Shown here in pieces: positions 11,369-25,200 of a stretch of DNA of 64,000 nt. Within the stretch, counting starts at the first letter, position 1. Each line of letters opens with the position of its first letter. Source of the stretch: Neospora caninum Liverpool (lineage: Eukaryota > Apicomplexa > Conoidasida > Eucoccidiorida > Sarcocystidae); assembly GCF_000208865.1 (NCBI RefSeq), contig NC_018390.1, positions 3,366,270 to 3,430,269 of the forward strand, read 5' to 3'. Under the pieces are notes generated by a model that worked only from the letters and a program-made list of their open reading frames with translations, ran no database searches and was not told the DNA's origin. The position numbers and the translations under genes are program-made.

Positions 11369-12182
11369 AGAAAAGCCGTCTCTCCACTCTCTCGCGCGAG
11401 ATCCAACCCAAGGAAACCGTGTTCTGGAGACACCGACGTGCCGCGCAGCGCCGAAGCGCTTTTTGAGACTCGGAGCACAGTCCATATGTACAAAAACGTG
11501 TATGTGGATACATGGATATATATAGCTACATATGTGGATGTGCGCATCTCGCGTTTCTATTGCAAGACTTGCGGCGTGTATGTACGCTGCAGGCACATCT
11601 CCAAACAGGCAAAGATGTGAGCGGACACTCGTGTGTGTTGCTGTTGTCGAGAAGAATGCGTCGCAGGCCTGTGCGGGTTCCCTGTTGACCTGGAGTCCAG
11701 CTGACACCGGCAGGGACTCATGAAATGAAGAGGATTCTTTGTCGGAACGCTCAGCGAAGCGCCGTACTGCGTTGAACCTCGCTTTGATGTCTTGCTCAAA
11801 TCTTTCTCACGACTTGCGCATGCACTCGCACCTCCACTAAAACAGGCGTAGATCTATAGATCCACAGATAGAAAGATGCACGCGCTTACCTGTGTACATA
11901 CACACACATACATAAGTATATATACATACACCTATATGTGTATACGTCTATATCTGAAGGCGACGGAGAGGAAGGAAAGCAGGATCTTCGTGTCCGCCAG
12001 GAAAAGAGTGGAGACGTTGCAGGCCAGCAGTGAGGGAGCGCAGGGGCCAGCAGTGAGGGAGCGCAGGTGGTGAGAGAACCTTTCTCATTTTTCTCCTGGC
12101 AGACGCGTTACGGAAAAGTCTAAAATGGCGCATGCGCCGTGCACCCAACCCCAACGGTACAGACACACTTAGCCCCCAATAA

Positions 12183-12218
<36 letters not shown>

Positions 12219-12320
12219 CTATATATATGTGCATTCATGTGGAGGGACACATGATGCGCATATGTGAAGATTCACAAGAACGTGTATATCCTTGCAGTAG
12301 AAGAAGAGTTGAGGAGTGCT
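11369..12320. other. Spacer between convergent genes
   Basis: This holds the 3' flanks of the plus-strand helical-repeat gene and the minus-strand small gene. AT-rich parts near 11485-11545 and 11890-11955, an AT dinucleotide run at 12185-12217 and a short direct repeat 'gccagcagtgagggagcgcagg' type near 12022-12067 (two copies) are seen. No gene was recognised. Confidence 0.6.
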
Positions 12321-12797
12321 TTACAGTGTATCGCCTGCTCGTAAGATTTGTTCTTTGAGCTTTTTGAACTTGGCTTTCTCTCCATTCAACAGTTCGAGGT
12401 TTTCGACTTGTAAAACCGCGTTGTAGAGACTGTCTCCGCAGACGGCCTCTCTGAGGCGATCCATTTTTTCGACTTCTGTATGCAGCAGGCGATTTAGAGA
12501 GCAGCATGTGGCGTGGTACTTGTTGACAAACGCCAGATTTTTTGCAAAAGAACGCGCGTCAGAGGCAGTGTCCTCTTCGGGGGTTGCCGCTCCCGTGGGA
12601 GAAGGGGAAACTGAATCGGCGCGGGAAGGCGTCTCTCGCGCGTCTTTCTGTTTTCCCGGCAAGAGGTCGGTGCTCAGACCCTTCAGTTGCTTCTCGACTG
12701 TGTCGAGAAGAACGGAAAGATGCGCACCTGTCGCATTCAAAAGGTCCATGGCCCGGTCCGGAGACTCTCGGGGCGCTGGCTGGGCTGCCGGGATCAT
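12321..12797 (-). CDS. Small helical protein of unknown function
   Basis: A single open frame of 158 codons begins at an ATG and ends TAA. The sequence is not low-complexity apart from a Ser/Pro/Thr segment near residues 55-75. The first part has an amphipathic helix (MDLLNATGAHLSVLLDTVEK) and the C-terminal half is a predicted coiled coil (HTEVEKMDRLREAV, then ELLNGEKAKFKKLKEQILRA). Size and layout recall small coiled-coil subunits of larger complexes, such as Mediator or tethering complexes, but no family motif was recognised and none is claimed. The frame stays open upstream of the ATG for over 200 codons with little protein-like character, so an upstream exon or start is possible. A GTAAAG just at the stop could be a donor. 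Confidence 0.6.
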   Translation of the reverse strand: MIPAAQPAPRESPDRAMDLLNATGAHLSVLLDTVEKQLKGLSTDLLPGKQKDARETPSRADSVSPSPTGAATPEEDTASDARSFAKNLAFVNKYHATCCSLNRLLHTEVEKMDRLREAVCGDSLYNAVLQVENLELLNGEKAKFKKLKEQILRAGDTL

Positions 12798-14418
12798 GCT
12801 TTCCCAAGGAAAAAAACAGGAGAGAAGGGCTCCGTGGACGGGGAGACGCGAAGAGGGTGACGCGACAAACGGCAAAGTGAAAAAAAGACTGAATGGGTCA
12901 GGAGATGTTGAAAGACGGGGGAAGACAGAGGGTTTGTCTCGGTGGCAAGGACGCCCAGAGGCCGAATCGAACAAACTGCACACAGGCGGAAGTTCGAGGA
13001 AAGATGAAACGTTCGAGAGAACAGACATACCCGGGAAAGTCTCTTTCCAAACCCGATTCGGTTCAAAACCGCGAAGGCGAGACGAGAAGAAACTGGCACC
13101 AAAGACACACACACACAAAGACGAAGAGAAGTCAACAGGGGCTGAGTGCCGAGAGAGACGATCCCCAAGAACCGGAGCGAGAAGAAAGCAAGGCGAGGAC
13201 AAAGAGCAGAACTGCAGAGCGGGAGAGCTCTCCTGAGGCGGCGGGTTTTCTCTCTCCTTCCTCTCTTTCTCCGGCGTTCGAATCTTCTGGGGTGAGGGGG
13301 AAAGGCGTGGCAGGCAAGCGCCGGGAAAAGAGGAAAAAAAATCCGTTTTTTTCCGGTGCGTGTCTTGAACGCGACAGCAGGCAGCGCACACAGAGCCAGG
13401 TTGTGGGTTAGGAGAGTTTTGGCGCATGCCCAGACCGAGCAATGCTTCCCAAAAGCGGAAAAGGCAGAAGCAAAAGAGGAAGAGGAACAGAGAAGGCGTT
13501 CAGAGGTCTGAAGTGCCCCAAGCGAGAAGCTGCCACGTGTGCTGTGCGTGTGAGGACTCTCCCTGGAGAATCCACAACGGCACGCGCACGCAGATCCGCC
13601 TTCCCGCCGGTAAAAAAGTCCGGAACTTGTGCTGCTTCGTGTGCAGTCTCACCCCGAAGGCCTTTGCACGCCCCTTTTCCAGGAAAACGAGGTTTCACGA
13701 GTCTGGTGAAAACGGCCTCGGCAGAACCCGCTCTCTCGTCGAAACGCATGCAGATAAAAAAAATCCGAAACGCATGCAACGGTCACTCTCAGCAATCCCG
13801 GCCCTCTCAGCCGCAACCAAACCAACTGCAGAGATTGCTCTCACCAAGTCCGTCCACGTTTCTGGGTTAAAGTTCACCTGGGTATATGCAACTGTATCTT
13901 TGGAAATACAAATAAATTTGAAGTTTAAGGCACCCATATCTATATATATATATATATATATATATATGTAAAATACGGAAATGTGATTGTACGTATACAG
14001 GCAGATATACACGGATCGACTGTTGGAGCGGCCACAGACAGACGTGGTCAATAATTATCTACGCCTTTATGTAGAAGGAAAATTGACGTTTTTGTGAAGT
14101 GGTGACGCTTTTGGAGATTAAACGTCATTTCTTCGACAGGCTCGTCTAGTCGACACCCAGCAGTCACAGGCCGCGTTTTTCAAAGGCTCTGAATATGGAT
14201 TGATTCATATGTCCAAGGGGACAGATAAGAAAACAGATTCAGGGAGAGAGACCTCAAGATCGACAGAGGAAAATATAGAGAGGACAGATAGATTACAGGT
14301 ACACATCATGGTAGATAGATAGATAGAGATAGATAGATATAGATAGATATAGATAGATATATATATATATATATAGATAGATAGATAGATAGATAGATAG
14401 ATGGATAGATAGATAGAT

Positions 14419-14463
<45 letters not shown>

Positions 14464-14486
14464 CAGATAGATAGATATAGATAGAT

Positions 14487-14523
<37 letters not shown>

Positions 14524-14598
14524 CAGATAGATAGATAGATAGATAGAGATAGATAGAGATAGATATAGATAGATATAGATATAGATATATATATATAT

Positions 14599-14640
<42 letters not shown>

Positions 14641-16265
14641 GGAGAAAGACACAGATAGAACGGCAGGAGGCGTGTTTCATCGAGAAGCGGCACGTTTTAT
14701 TTCCGTCGAAACATGAAAGTCCCTTTCTGGCAACGAACAGGAACCACGAAGGAGCTATCCTGTGTCGGTTCTTCTGCGCGCAATAGAGCCATGCTGCGTG
14801 TGTGCACGTCGAAGCCTCGGCAGTTTTTTCCCGAGAGTCGTGAAAAAGTGAGCGGCGAGCACATCGTTCAGAGTTCTTTCTCATCCTCCCCACGAAGATT
14901 CCTTTGACTATGAGACCTGAGACAGGCTGCGTTCCCCCCGATCGTCCGAGAGCCGCCCTAACTACCCCCTCCCCCCCCCCTAGGCTGGTTCCCACATAAC
15001 TTGACAGCAGCGACTTCGATTGCACACAGCCTCTTTCCCAGCGGCTCTGTGGGGACGAAAGAAAACGCATGCAAAAATCCCAAAAATTTTGTGCACCTCG
15101 CGACACGGAATCCGATTCCTTCTGGCGCTTCATAGAGAGACTACGCGCAACAAGCCGAAATGGAAACTGGTGAGAGCGGAGCCTCCAAATCAAAACCACA
15201 GCTTTGTCTTCCCTATCATCTCTCAGAAAAACACACGTGTACATGAACAATACGCGTTTCTACACATTTAGCTACATGTACACATTTACATATCTATATC
15301 TATATATATATATATATATCTATATATATATATATATATGTATTTATGTATTTGTGTGTATATATAAGTGTATAAATACATATGTATCCGAGCCTATTTT
15401 GCTGGAATGATGATCGCAGGTACTCTTTCCAGCAAGTAAAAAGGACAGTTTGTCGGTGGAGGATAAGACATGCCCAGCGTTCCTCGTCGCCCGTGCAGCG
15501 ATCGCTGTGCCGCTGCGGCAGCGCGGCGCGTTTCTTTCTCGCTGGCATTTTTACATGTCACGCGCGGGGAAAACGAAGTCTGAAAGAAGAGAAAGTCATG
15601 ACTTGACTTGTGCGGTCGAGTCGAAAAATGAAGAATACCAGATGTCCACACGAAAATCTAAAAGTGTCGCCTTCTGCCCAAGACACCAGACACGTCGAAT
15701 CCAACGTGTTCGCGGCAGAGCGTGGCTTCTCAGCGCTACAGACGCGCACCAGCCGCGCCTCTCAGTTCAAAGACCTCTCCCAGTTCCCCTTTCGCCGCCG
15801 CTCCTTCCCCTTCACGCTGAGTTTTCGAAGCGGAGGCATGAAACGGAAAGAGACACGAGAAGAAAAGAAGTGGGAGAAGAAAAGAAGAAAAGTGGGGGAA
15901 GAAAAGAAGAAAAGTGGGCGAAGAAGAGCGAGTAAGGGAGAAGAAAGGGGAGGACTCGCGACCGCAACAGAGGTCTTCTCAAAGTTCTCTCTCTGAAGCC
16001 GCTTCCGCGTGTGTTCGGAAAAAGGATTTATTGAATGGCGAAAAGAAACGCATTCGGCGCGCTCCTTGACAGCTCTGTTGTCCTTCGACTCTTTTTTCCC
16101 GATGGCCCCCTGTCGAGTATCCAGGAGACTTACGCAGAGAGACAAAAACGCGAGACTCGCCTCGTGCCCGATCTCCATTACCTTCAGAGCTTAATCGCCC
16201 TCAAGAATGCACTGAGCATTCGAGAGGAAAACCTCACGCCCCTGGAAACGGAACATGGGTGCTTC
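12798..16265. other. Long region with no convincing gene
   Basis: About 3.5 kb between the small minus-strand gene and the end of the ABCG gene. It holds a purine-rich stretch (12820-13480), an AT run (13940-13966), the GATA microsatellite (14312-14640), a poly-C run near 14970, AT runs at 15301-15340 and a GA-rich tract at 15840-15960. Short open frames occur, including one from an ATG at 16035 with some charged helical character, but without a splice partner or domain. Much of the right part may be 3' UTR of the ABCG gene. Confidence 0.55.
14312..14640. repeat. (GATA)n/(TATC)n microsatellite, ~330 bp
   Basis: Nearly pure tetranucleotide repeat (GATA on the plus strand), interrupted by GATATA and AT dinucleotide segments and a few single changes (GACA, GGAT, GAGATA). 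It gives false Ile/Tyr/Leu/Ser repeat reading frames on the minus strand. Confidence 0.97.
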
Positions 16266-19200
16266 TCATTGGTTTTCTTTTATTCGACGCGTGCGCCAGG
16301 TGAGCGCAACCATGCCTATCAGCCGTGTACTGCACGCCACGCAAACAGCACACGCAAAGAGCGACAAAACCCCTGATGCCTTCGGCCGTCTTCTGTAACC
16401 CCCCAGATATCTCGACAAATCGATATATATACAAATATATTTATAAAGTGGCTGCAGACGCGAAAGGAAACTCCGGTACACGCCCTGGGACTGCCTCCAG
16501 CTCCGCCGGGGTCCACGCGACCAGGCAAGCACGACTTTCCCGACTCTGTTCTCAGCTGTGTACACAGACCGATAAGCGCCTCGTATTTTCACGCATGTCG
16601 ACCGAATCCAAAGCACCATTATATTTAAACAGGCTAGTGTATCAATCTCTCTCTCTCTATATATATATATAAATATATGTACGCAAGATCCATATATGAA
16701 TATACGTATGTAGCGATACTGGCAGGTCGGGCATTGATCCGTGGCGTGGGGTGGAGGTGCGGCAGCGCGGCAGGTCGAGTTGCGTTGCTCATTCGCGGGA
16801 AGATCTTTAGTCTCTCTGCGCCGAGGGGCCTTACCAGATTCCGAGGACGAACATCATGCCTATGTAGAGCCAGAACGTGTCCCGTTTGAATCCGAAGGTG
16901 TTGTCTAGGAACTGCAACGACGGAGCCACACACGGCCGGTACGCACGGAGATGCAGTCGAGGTTCCCAGTTTTCTCCAGCCTCCAGAGAGACCTTCCCAG
17001 GAGCGCCTTGACGCAGCGAAAGTGTCTTTTTCGAGTTCGCAAAACCTTCCCACTTTCCGTCCTAAACTAAATCGCAGGATTGCATGCACACTCCCGCCTC
17101 AAACACACGTGAAGCGGGCACAGGCCGCTCGCGCCTCCCGCCGAGCTTGCTGGCGAGACTGCTGTCTCTGCGCGCAAGAGCTCCAACGCTAGTCCAAAGA
17201 CTTTCAACATACCGTTTACCTACAACTGTACGGAACGTAAAAAACCTCTAGGTTCTGGAACGGATTACGCTACGTCGCGGAACCAGGAGAGCATGTGTGG
17301 TGCATCGCTCGAAGCTAATAGCCCAGCGCAGATGTCACTGCATTCGAAAGCGATTGGGGAGCTCACCAGTCTTTGTGCTCTCCGAGTGAAGACAGTGGAT
17401 TCCAGAGCGAAGACAGCGACGCTTACCTCGAGGCCGGAGAGGGGAGGCCGCGCTGGCGAGGTGATCTCTGCGTCCGTGAAGATGGTCACGGTGAAGCACG
17501 GGAGCGCGTATTTGAACGGAGACAGGTACTGTCAAAAAACAAAAGAGAGACGGTGAGAGCGGCGGTGTCTGCATGCGCACGCGGCGGAAACGAGTTTCGT
17601 GGACATGCGAAGCGACTGTTCAGAGGAACCCCCCACTTTACGGCGCGGACAAGGGACAACGCAGGCTCCGACTCCTGCCGGTCGGAGAGTCGAAACACGT
17701 CGCGATCTCTGGCGCGCGGAGCGTCTCAACTTTTTCAGGAGACATGCGTTTCCCAGCGCCGAGCACGAAACGGCGAGCGGCTTTGCCGAGAGAGATCGAG
17801 AACCCGAGGTCGTCTCTGCGTCTCAGAGACAACTACATGGAGACGAGCAGTCTCCTGTCCCAGCCCCAGGCAGGAGCGACATCGGGGAAAACCTTTGATT
17901 TCCATGGACACAAGAAAGAAAGGCTTTTCCAGAGCTGCCTGTCGCGGAGATCTCTCGCGGACCAGCAGTGAAAATCCTAAGAACGATCTAGAGCCATGGT
18001 GTCACACGTTTTCACACAGAAGTGACGCCTTGACACGTAAAAACATCAGAGAAGACATCGAGGATTCACGCGTTGCAGCCGCGCCTCCACGAAAACTTTT
18101 AGAGACGAGAAGACGCGGCAGACAGCCCATTCGCGCGACTTCCCACAGCAGACTCACCACGATCCAAATCCAGAACTTTCCCAATTCATCCAGCTTAACC
18201 ATGAACCCTGAGAAGAGCGTGAGCACCATCTGCATGATCTGCAGCACGACGGTCGACACCACTGGCTGCGAACGACAGCGGAGACGCATGTGTGAAAAAC
18301 GAGAGAACTGTGAAAAGAAAGAAAATGCCTCAGTCAATATACGTATTTGTAGGAGGAGAAGAGATGCACTTTAGATACAGATGTAGAACAAAATATTGAT
18401 CTACTGGGAGACAGAGAGATTGAGAGACACAGGCAGAGAGATACCTAACGAGATGCACAGAGAGAAAGAGATGTGCCAAAACCATGCGCGTACTCACACA
18501 TATGTATATACATATATACATACATATATACATGTATATGTATACAGAGATACACATGGATACATATATATATATATATATGTATATTGGTACATCTACC
18601 GGTGTGCAAAAGGCTGCGTCCAAGACAGAGAAGCTGTGCGTGCATGTATGCATGATGTTGTCCCTCCTGACTCGAAGTCGTTTGTTTTTTTTGCGCGATT
18701 GGAGAAACGAGAAAGAGGCGCACCGTCATCCCTTTGCTTACATTTGTGATGAGGGAGACGACGACGTAAGTGTAGGACAACATGACTTGGATCGTCAGCA
18801 GCGTGATGGCCAAGGAAGCAAAGTACTTGCTCACAGAGTCGCCGCCTAAACCAGCTATCCAGTAGACAATTCTGCGAAGCGAGAGACAGGGAAAAGCACG
18901 CACGAAACGCGCTGGCCGACCTCCCAGGGAAGAAGAGACAAGGGGGGGGGAATGATCTGCGCGGAGGCCCGTGGCCTGGGCTGCGGAAAAGACGCGAATT
19001 CCACAGAGGCGTGGAAGTGCATGCACACCGCCGAAACCCTCGTTTTCAGTCTCCGATCCCTCAAGAGGAGAGAGCAACGAAGAAAAAAAAGCGGGGAACC
19101 ACCCGAGACTCCCCGAACCGTGTGCTGGCCAGAGCTCTCTGTGTGCGCATGTGTGAGCCTACACGTGGTAGATGAAGGGAAAGATCAGCCAGAGCACAGA

Positions 19201-22200
19201 GTCCGCAGTAATGCGCCCAATGAAGTAGAGAGGCATGCGCGTGGCGCCTGCGGGCACAGAAAAGACAACGTTTTTTCGCTTCCGGTTGTTGGCTCGGTGT
19301 CGAGAGGTTTCCAACTGTGCTCAAACGCCAGAAAAGAACTGGGATCTGCAACTCGAGTCCCGTCCACGTCTGCTTCAAAACGGGACCGTGGCCACGACGA
19401 GAGACAGAAGTTTCACACGCAGAAGAAAGGTGTTCCGTGGATCTACCGCGCTTAGATTCAACAGTCCGGCCGGTGAACCGTTCACGCCCATCCCTCAAGA
19501 AGCCGCGCTTCTCAGGGGGAACCACTGGCCACGCAACTACGCGATTTCTCCAGAGAGCTGTGCGTCGCGTGAGGAACGACTGGTCTTCTCGCGGCTCCAA
19601 TCAGGCGTGAGGCAGAGAAAGCGGCTGGGAGGACGGAGAGAAACAGCATCGAAGCGTGCGGCGCACGAGTGCGTTTTGAAGGTCAAAACGCGCGAGTCTC
19701 AGCCACGTTTTCGTGCAGAGCGAGGGTTGTCGCTGCACTATGGCGCAGGAGGCAGGTGCGCACACTGACTCCGGTTGCGTCTTTGGGATTCCGGCGCCGT
19801 GTGACGCGATCTCGGGTCCTTACCGGATTCATACTCGCGCTGAATGATTGGACGCTCCTTGTTAAACGCCATGGAGGCGCCAAAGAGACACGCCATCGAC
19901 TGAGAGACAGCGAAGCAGGGAGGCAAAACCAGAAAACTTTCACACAGCCCACACACCGATTGATGCATCTTCTCCGAACACCTGGCAACTCGAAAAGTGC
20001 GCTCGCTGAATGGCGTGCAAACGGTTCTCGTGAAACGCAAAGAAACACTCGAGGTAAAACAGATACTGAACACTTCGTTTTACAAATACATATATATATA
20101 TATATTATATATTTATATATGTTGCAAGCACATGTACAAGGATATATCTACACATATCCATATATACGCATGTACACGGAATTCCATATATATATATATA
20201 TATATATGTGTGTGTATATGTGTGTATATGTGTGTATGCATATATGGATACACGGAGGGTCACACGAGATAATGTTTTGCTTCCATTGAGGCTGGAGCGC
20301 CGGCGTCGGGAACGAGTTCGTGACATGCGTCTCTGCAGAAAGTGGCGGTTGAGAGGGAAACGGGAGCAGGCCATCCGGTGAACAAGAGCCTCTTACCTCG
20401 CTGAGGATGATGTAAAAGGAGGACGATACTTTATTCCACGCGTCGGAGCTTTGCCACGTCAAGCTGTAGAGACACCCGCCGGAGCGCGGCATGAGGGACC
20501 GTGAGACAAGCGAAAAGAAAGCAACTCCGTGCGTTTCGGAAAGCATTGTCTTTTGCCTTCGACGTCACGTGTCCAGGGAGAAGCCATACGAGAAAATGAG
20601 GAGAGCCAGGGAAAGCGTCTGCTCTTTTCGTGCACTTCCACGGGGCGCTCCCGAACGCAGAACCCCGCCTCTTCACGCAGTTTGCAGGTCACTCGTCTAA
20701 AACCCAGATGCGCGCGTCTCTGGACGTCTGTGCACGTTTAAATGCATGCGATATATGCTATATATAGATAGATGCGCATGTACACGCACATGCATGTGTT
20801 TTTCTCTGCGTATCGATGGAGTCCGGTGTTTTTTTAATCGCTTTGAAGCGCATTTGCACGTCTTTCCTCGAGCATCTCTTACCGGTAGTACATGAATGCG
20901 GGGATGAGGGCGCTGATGAGGGTGGTGATGAGTTTGACGTATGTCGAGAACGAATCGCGACTTCTGAGCAGAGCACTGCGGTGGATTTGGAGCCAGCTTT
21001 CGTTGAAGACGCTGATTTTGTCCCTCTTCATTTCCTCCAGGACAGCTTTCGACATGGCGCCTCCCTGCAGCATGTACTGGGCACGGGAGCTAAGTTTCCG
21101 ACTCACGTGCGTCCGATCGTCGTGCAGGCTGTCGCGCTTCGGGACGTCCATAGGGCCCGCCGGTCCCAGGCTGTTTCGGGCACTGAGGTTCTGGTCTCTG
21201 GAAAGGACAGACAATTCTGAAAAACAGACGCGGTGAGAGGAGGCGAGAGCAGGCGAATGCCGGCAGCCCACGGGTGACAGAACGTTCTGCGAGGAGAGAG
21301 GGACGGATACAGCGAAGAACGGCGCACAGACAGGAACGCGAGGTGCGGCGGCTTTCACCTCTTTCGCCTGTTTTTTCCCCCTTTCATGCGGCCACTTACA
21401 AGGCAGAGTCGTCAGACTGGTGCGACATTGATCGCGATCTCAACCCCGTATCTCTTTTCTCCACGCGAAGGTCGTCCCGTCCGTGCGGGGGAGTGGAGCT
21501 CTGGAGAGCAACGCAGAGAGAATAACATCCACATACTCTCAGATGCATGTGGTAGTATCTACGCAGGGCAGACGCGAATGGGCGCCGGCCTGCACTGGAC
21601 GGAAGAGACAGTTTTGCAGCAAGGTGGAAGCAGGAAAGGGAAAGGAAGCGCCTGGAGACAGCAACAGACGTGCGCCATGCACAGGCGGGCAACGGAACGA
21701 CGAGAACACAGGCACACTGTTGCAAAGGAATTCAACGCAGCACTTCCGCCCCGCTCCTTCCCGCGATTCAACAGACTGAGACAGAGACAACAAGGGTGAG
21801 GGAAAGACTGAGAGAGACACAGAGAACAAGGGTGAGGGACAGACTTAGAGAGACAGAGAGAACTTACTGGTGGTGTGTCGAGTGACGAAATGAGACGCTG
21901 AATCCGCATCTGGTCGGAAGAAGCGGCAATGCGTCCGCCGAGAGCCTCCTGGAGAGAAAACAATACGAGCTCGCGTCGGTTTGCGGCCACGATTTGGGTC
22001 GTTCGTCTCTCGCGGTTTTTCTTCGAAGCTATGGATGCTCGGAACCCACTTAAGTTTTGTCTCGTGCTGAGTGCTGCTTGTGCTCTACAGAGTGCTTCTC
22101 ATCCCCGTGTCTTTCTTCTCAGCAAGGCGCGATTCCACAGATGCGCCCTTACCTCCGTTCATCCACTCAAATGTGTATAGACGAGAACGGACCTCTGCCG

Positions 22201-25200
22201 ACCTCCAGAAATATACACATCTCTACATGTATATCCGCACATGCAGATATATATATATATATATGGAACTAGATGCGGATGAGTGTACGTATGCATGCAG
22301 TGCATTGTGGGAGTGTAGAACTCCGCAGACGCGACCCCGGGTGCGAGTGCATGTTGCTGCTTCAAATAATTGGATTGGAGACGTCCCGGAAAGTCGCGGT
22401 CAGGTTCTAGGCCGATGGGCACTGCGTGCACGTCTGCGTCCGCTTCTTCGCTCACCCACTGCTCGAGGAAGGCGGGGCCTTCGCGCCGCCAGCGATCGGC
22501 CCATTCGAATGTTCGCTGGAGCGCTTCCTCTCGGTTCTCGTCTGTCACTGCAGTTGTCTTTATGAGGAACTCCGCGGGGTTCATATCCGCTTCGCAGGCT
22601 TGGCCGAGGCGGGCAAACCAGGCAATGGACGCCTCCCGCGGCCCGCAGTAGAGAATGTGTCCCTCCGACATCAGCAAGACCTACGACAAGATTGCGCCGA
22701 AAAAGCCGATAAAAAAAGTAAACGCAGCCGGGCGGAGGATGCAACGCCACAGGCGCACACACGAAGCGAAAGAGAGCGATCGCGTCTCGCGTGTGGAAAG
22801 CCGCCGGCACGCGAAAGACACGGGGAGTCATGCAGACCGTGCGGAAGCCGGAAAACGATCGAAAAAGAATGGAGCCTGCGGCAATTGTGCAGTCCGGCGA
22901 AGGGCAAAGGGAACCCGCGTCACGCGCACGCGCGAGAGGGACACACTTCAGCCCTGTTTGCAAGCAGATATACGAAACTTTTCACAGACATACACAGGTA
23001 GATATACAGATATATGTGTGTGTGCATATATATATAAAGATATATGCATAGGTGTGCGTGGCTCCGCGTAGGAGGAGAAAAGTGTTGGGTGCGTGACGGA
23101 TGTGCGTGTTTTGGCGAGAAGGGTGTCTCTGCAAAGATGGGGGTATCGAGAGACCCGTGCGTAGGTCGATGCAATGTACGGCGAAAGCGCATGCAGTGTA
23201 CTAGAAACACTTGTTCTGAGTAAGAGGAGACGCCCAGGCCTGTTCAGGTCTCACGGGGAGTCTCCCTGGGATGTGGGACCACTGACGGCCTCTCTCAAGG
23301 CGCTTTCCGATCCCATAGCTTTCTCTCTTCTCTGCCTCGACAGCTTTTCCTCACCTTGTTAAATTCCGCAAAGACACTGGAGCTCGGTTGGTGGATAGTG
23401 CAAACGACGGTTCGGCCTCCCAAAGCGAGATCCTTCAACAGCTTCACCACCTGCATCGCCATGTACGAGTCGAGGCCGCTCGTGGGTTCATCCGCGAAGA
23501 CCACGCACGGCTCAGTCAGCAGCTCTGTCGCCACAGACAGGCGCCGCTGCTCGCCTCCGGAGATTCCGCTGCATGCACAAGTGGGGGAAAAATACGACGC
23601 GCGGTCGGCGGAACGCCAGGCAGGCCTCGGGAGGACGAAACCAGAGATTCGAGGCGCATCTCGGAAAGAACATCAACGCGGAAGAGGGGTGAAGAGGCAG
23701 AGGCAGGCAACGGCCTAGAGAGTTCTGCGTGCGTGCAATGCTTCCCTAAAGTTCCAGCCCGTTTCCTTTCGTGGATAGATATCTTGAGGAAGACGGCAGA
23801 CCCACATGCGTCGATTTTTAGAAAAGTGAAGTGGAACGCTTGGACACAATACACCGAACTACGGTGCCGGTCTTGACCATAAAGATGAAACGTGTGCGTT
23901 GACGATCAAAAAGGAGAAAGCGTGGACCAGGAACTCCAGTGTACATACACCCCAGAGAGCTGTGGAAGGCGAACTTACACGAGTTGATGCTGAGAGACAT
24001 TGCCAATCAGGGAATTCGCGACTTTTGACAGGCCAACCTTTTCAATCATGGTCTTCACAGTCGCTGCTCGTTCGTGTGAGGAGATCGACGGCGGCAACCG
24101 CAGGGCGGCCTGAGAACCAGATTTCCGGAACCCACACGGAACGTTTCGCTCCTGTAAGCATTTACGTGTATTCAAATCATTGTCTGTAGAAGTATAGATG
24201 CATAGGTTCACACGCGTATGTGTAGACACAAAGAGAGACACAAAAGTTGGTAAGCGTGGCGAGAGAATTGCAAATCCCGACGCTTCCTCCGCAGCTACAT
24301 GGAGACGTTTCGCTCTCACAAGATAGCCCAGGAAACGGGAAAGAAATAAGAGGGACTGTGGAGGCGCGTTTTGGTGCGAGGAGTTGACGGGGTTCCGTGC
24401 CGCCTTGCTCTCGAATGAAAGAACACTACGGGTTCAGGAATGACAGTTAAGACACAGCCCGCGACTCGCAGCCTCCGGCTTCTCGAGCTTACACTCGTCA
24501 ACGAGGAGGCAGTTACGGACTGCCGAAAGGCACCGATTTACTCCCTCCACATAGGCATGTCAGTATGTGTCCCTACATCTGGATCTGTATTTCAACAGGA
24601 CATTTATATGTACACATGCACAGTTGTATACAAAGAGGCACTGAGTTATAACCGACACGGACATGCATAGGCTCTCGATGCACCCGTGCCTACAGTTGTA
24701 TACCTATATATACATATGTATACATATATACATACATATGTATACATATATGCATACATATGTATACATATATACATACATATGTACGCATATATATACA
24801 CATGTATATATATATATATATATATATGAAGACACGTAGATTCGTAGGCATATTTCATGCGGTGAACGAAAGAGATTTCTGGATCCGTAACGTGCAGAGC
24901 ACCGTCAAAGGCCGTGCTCTGTGGGTGGGCTCGGACCTGGTACTCGAGATGCTCCTGAACCGTCAAGGCTCCGAAAAACATCACTTCTTGTTGCACGAAG
25001 CAGGAAATCGCCTTCGACACCTCAGGAGGCAGCTCCATGCCATTGAACTGGACGCGTCCACCGACATTCTTCGCCAGCCGCCCCGAGAGAACATTCAAGA
25101 GAGTCGTCTTGCCGGCTCCACTACTGCCCATTAGGGCGACTGCAAGAGCGCAGAAAAGAAACGGAGACAACAGCGAGAGGCGGTCAACAAAAAGCAAACA

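Noticed and set aside
14205..15250. Ile/Tyr/Leu/Ser repeat protein frames on the minus strand
   Set aside because: They are direct translations of the GATA microsatellite with no start, splice or composition support.
16035..16376. 113-codon plus-strand frame with charged helical character
   Set aside because: It overlaps the last exon of the ABCG gene on the opposite strand, and no domain or splice partner was found.
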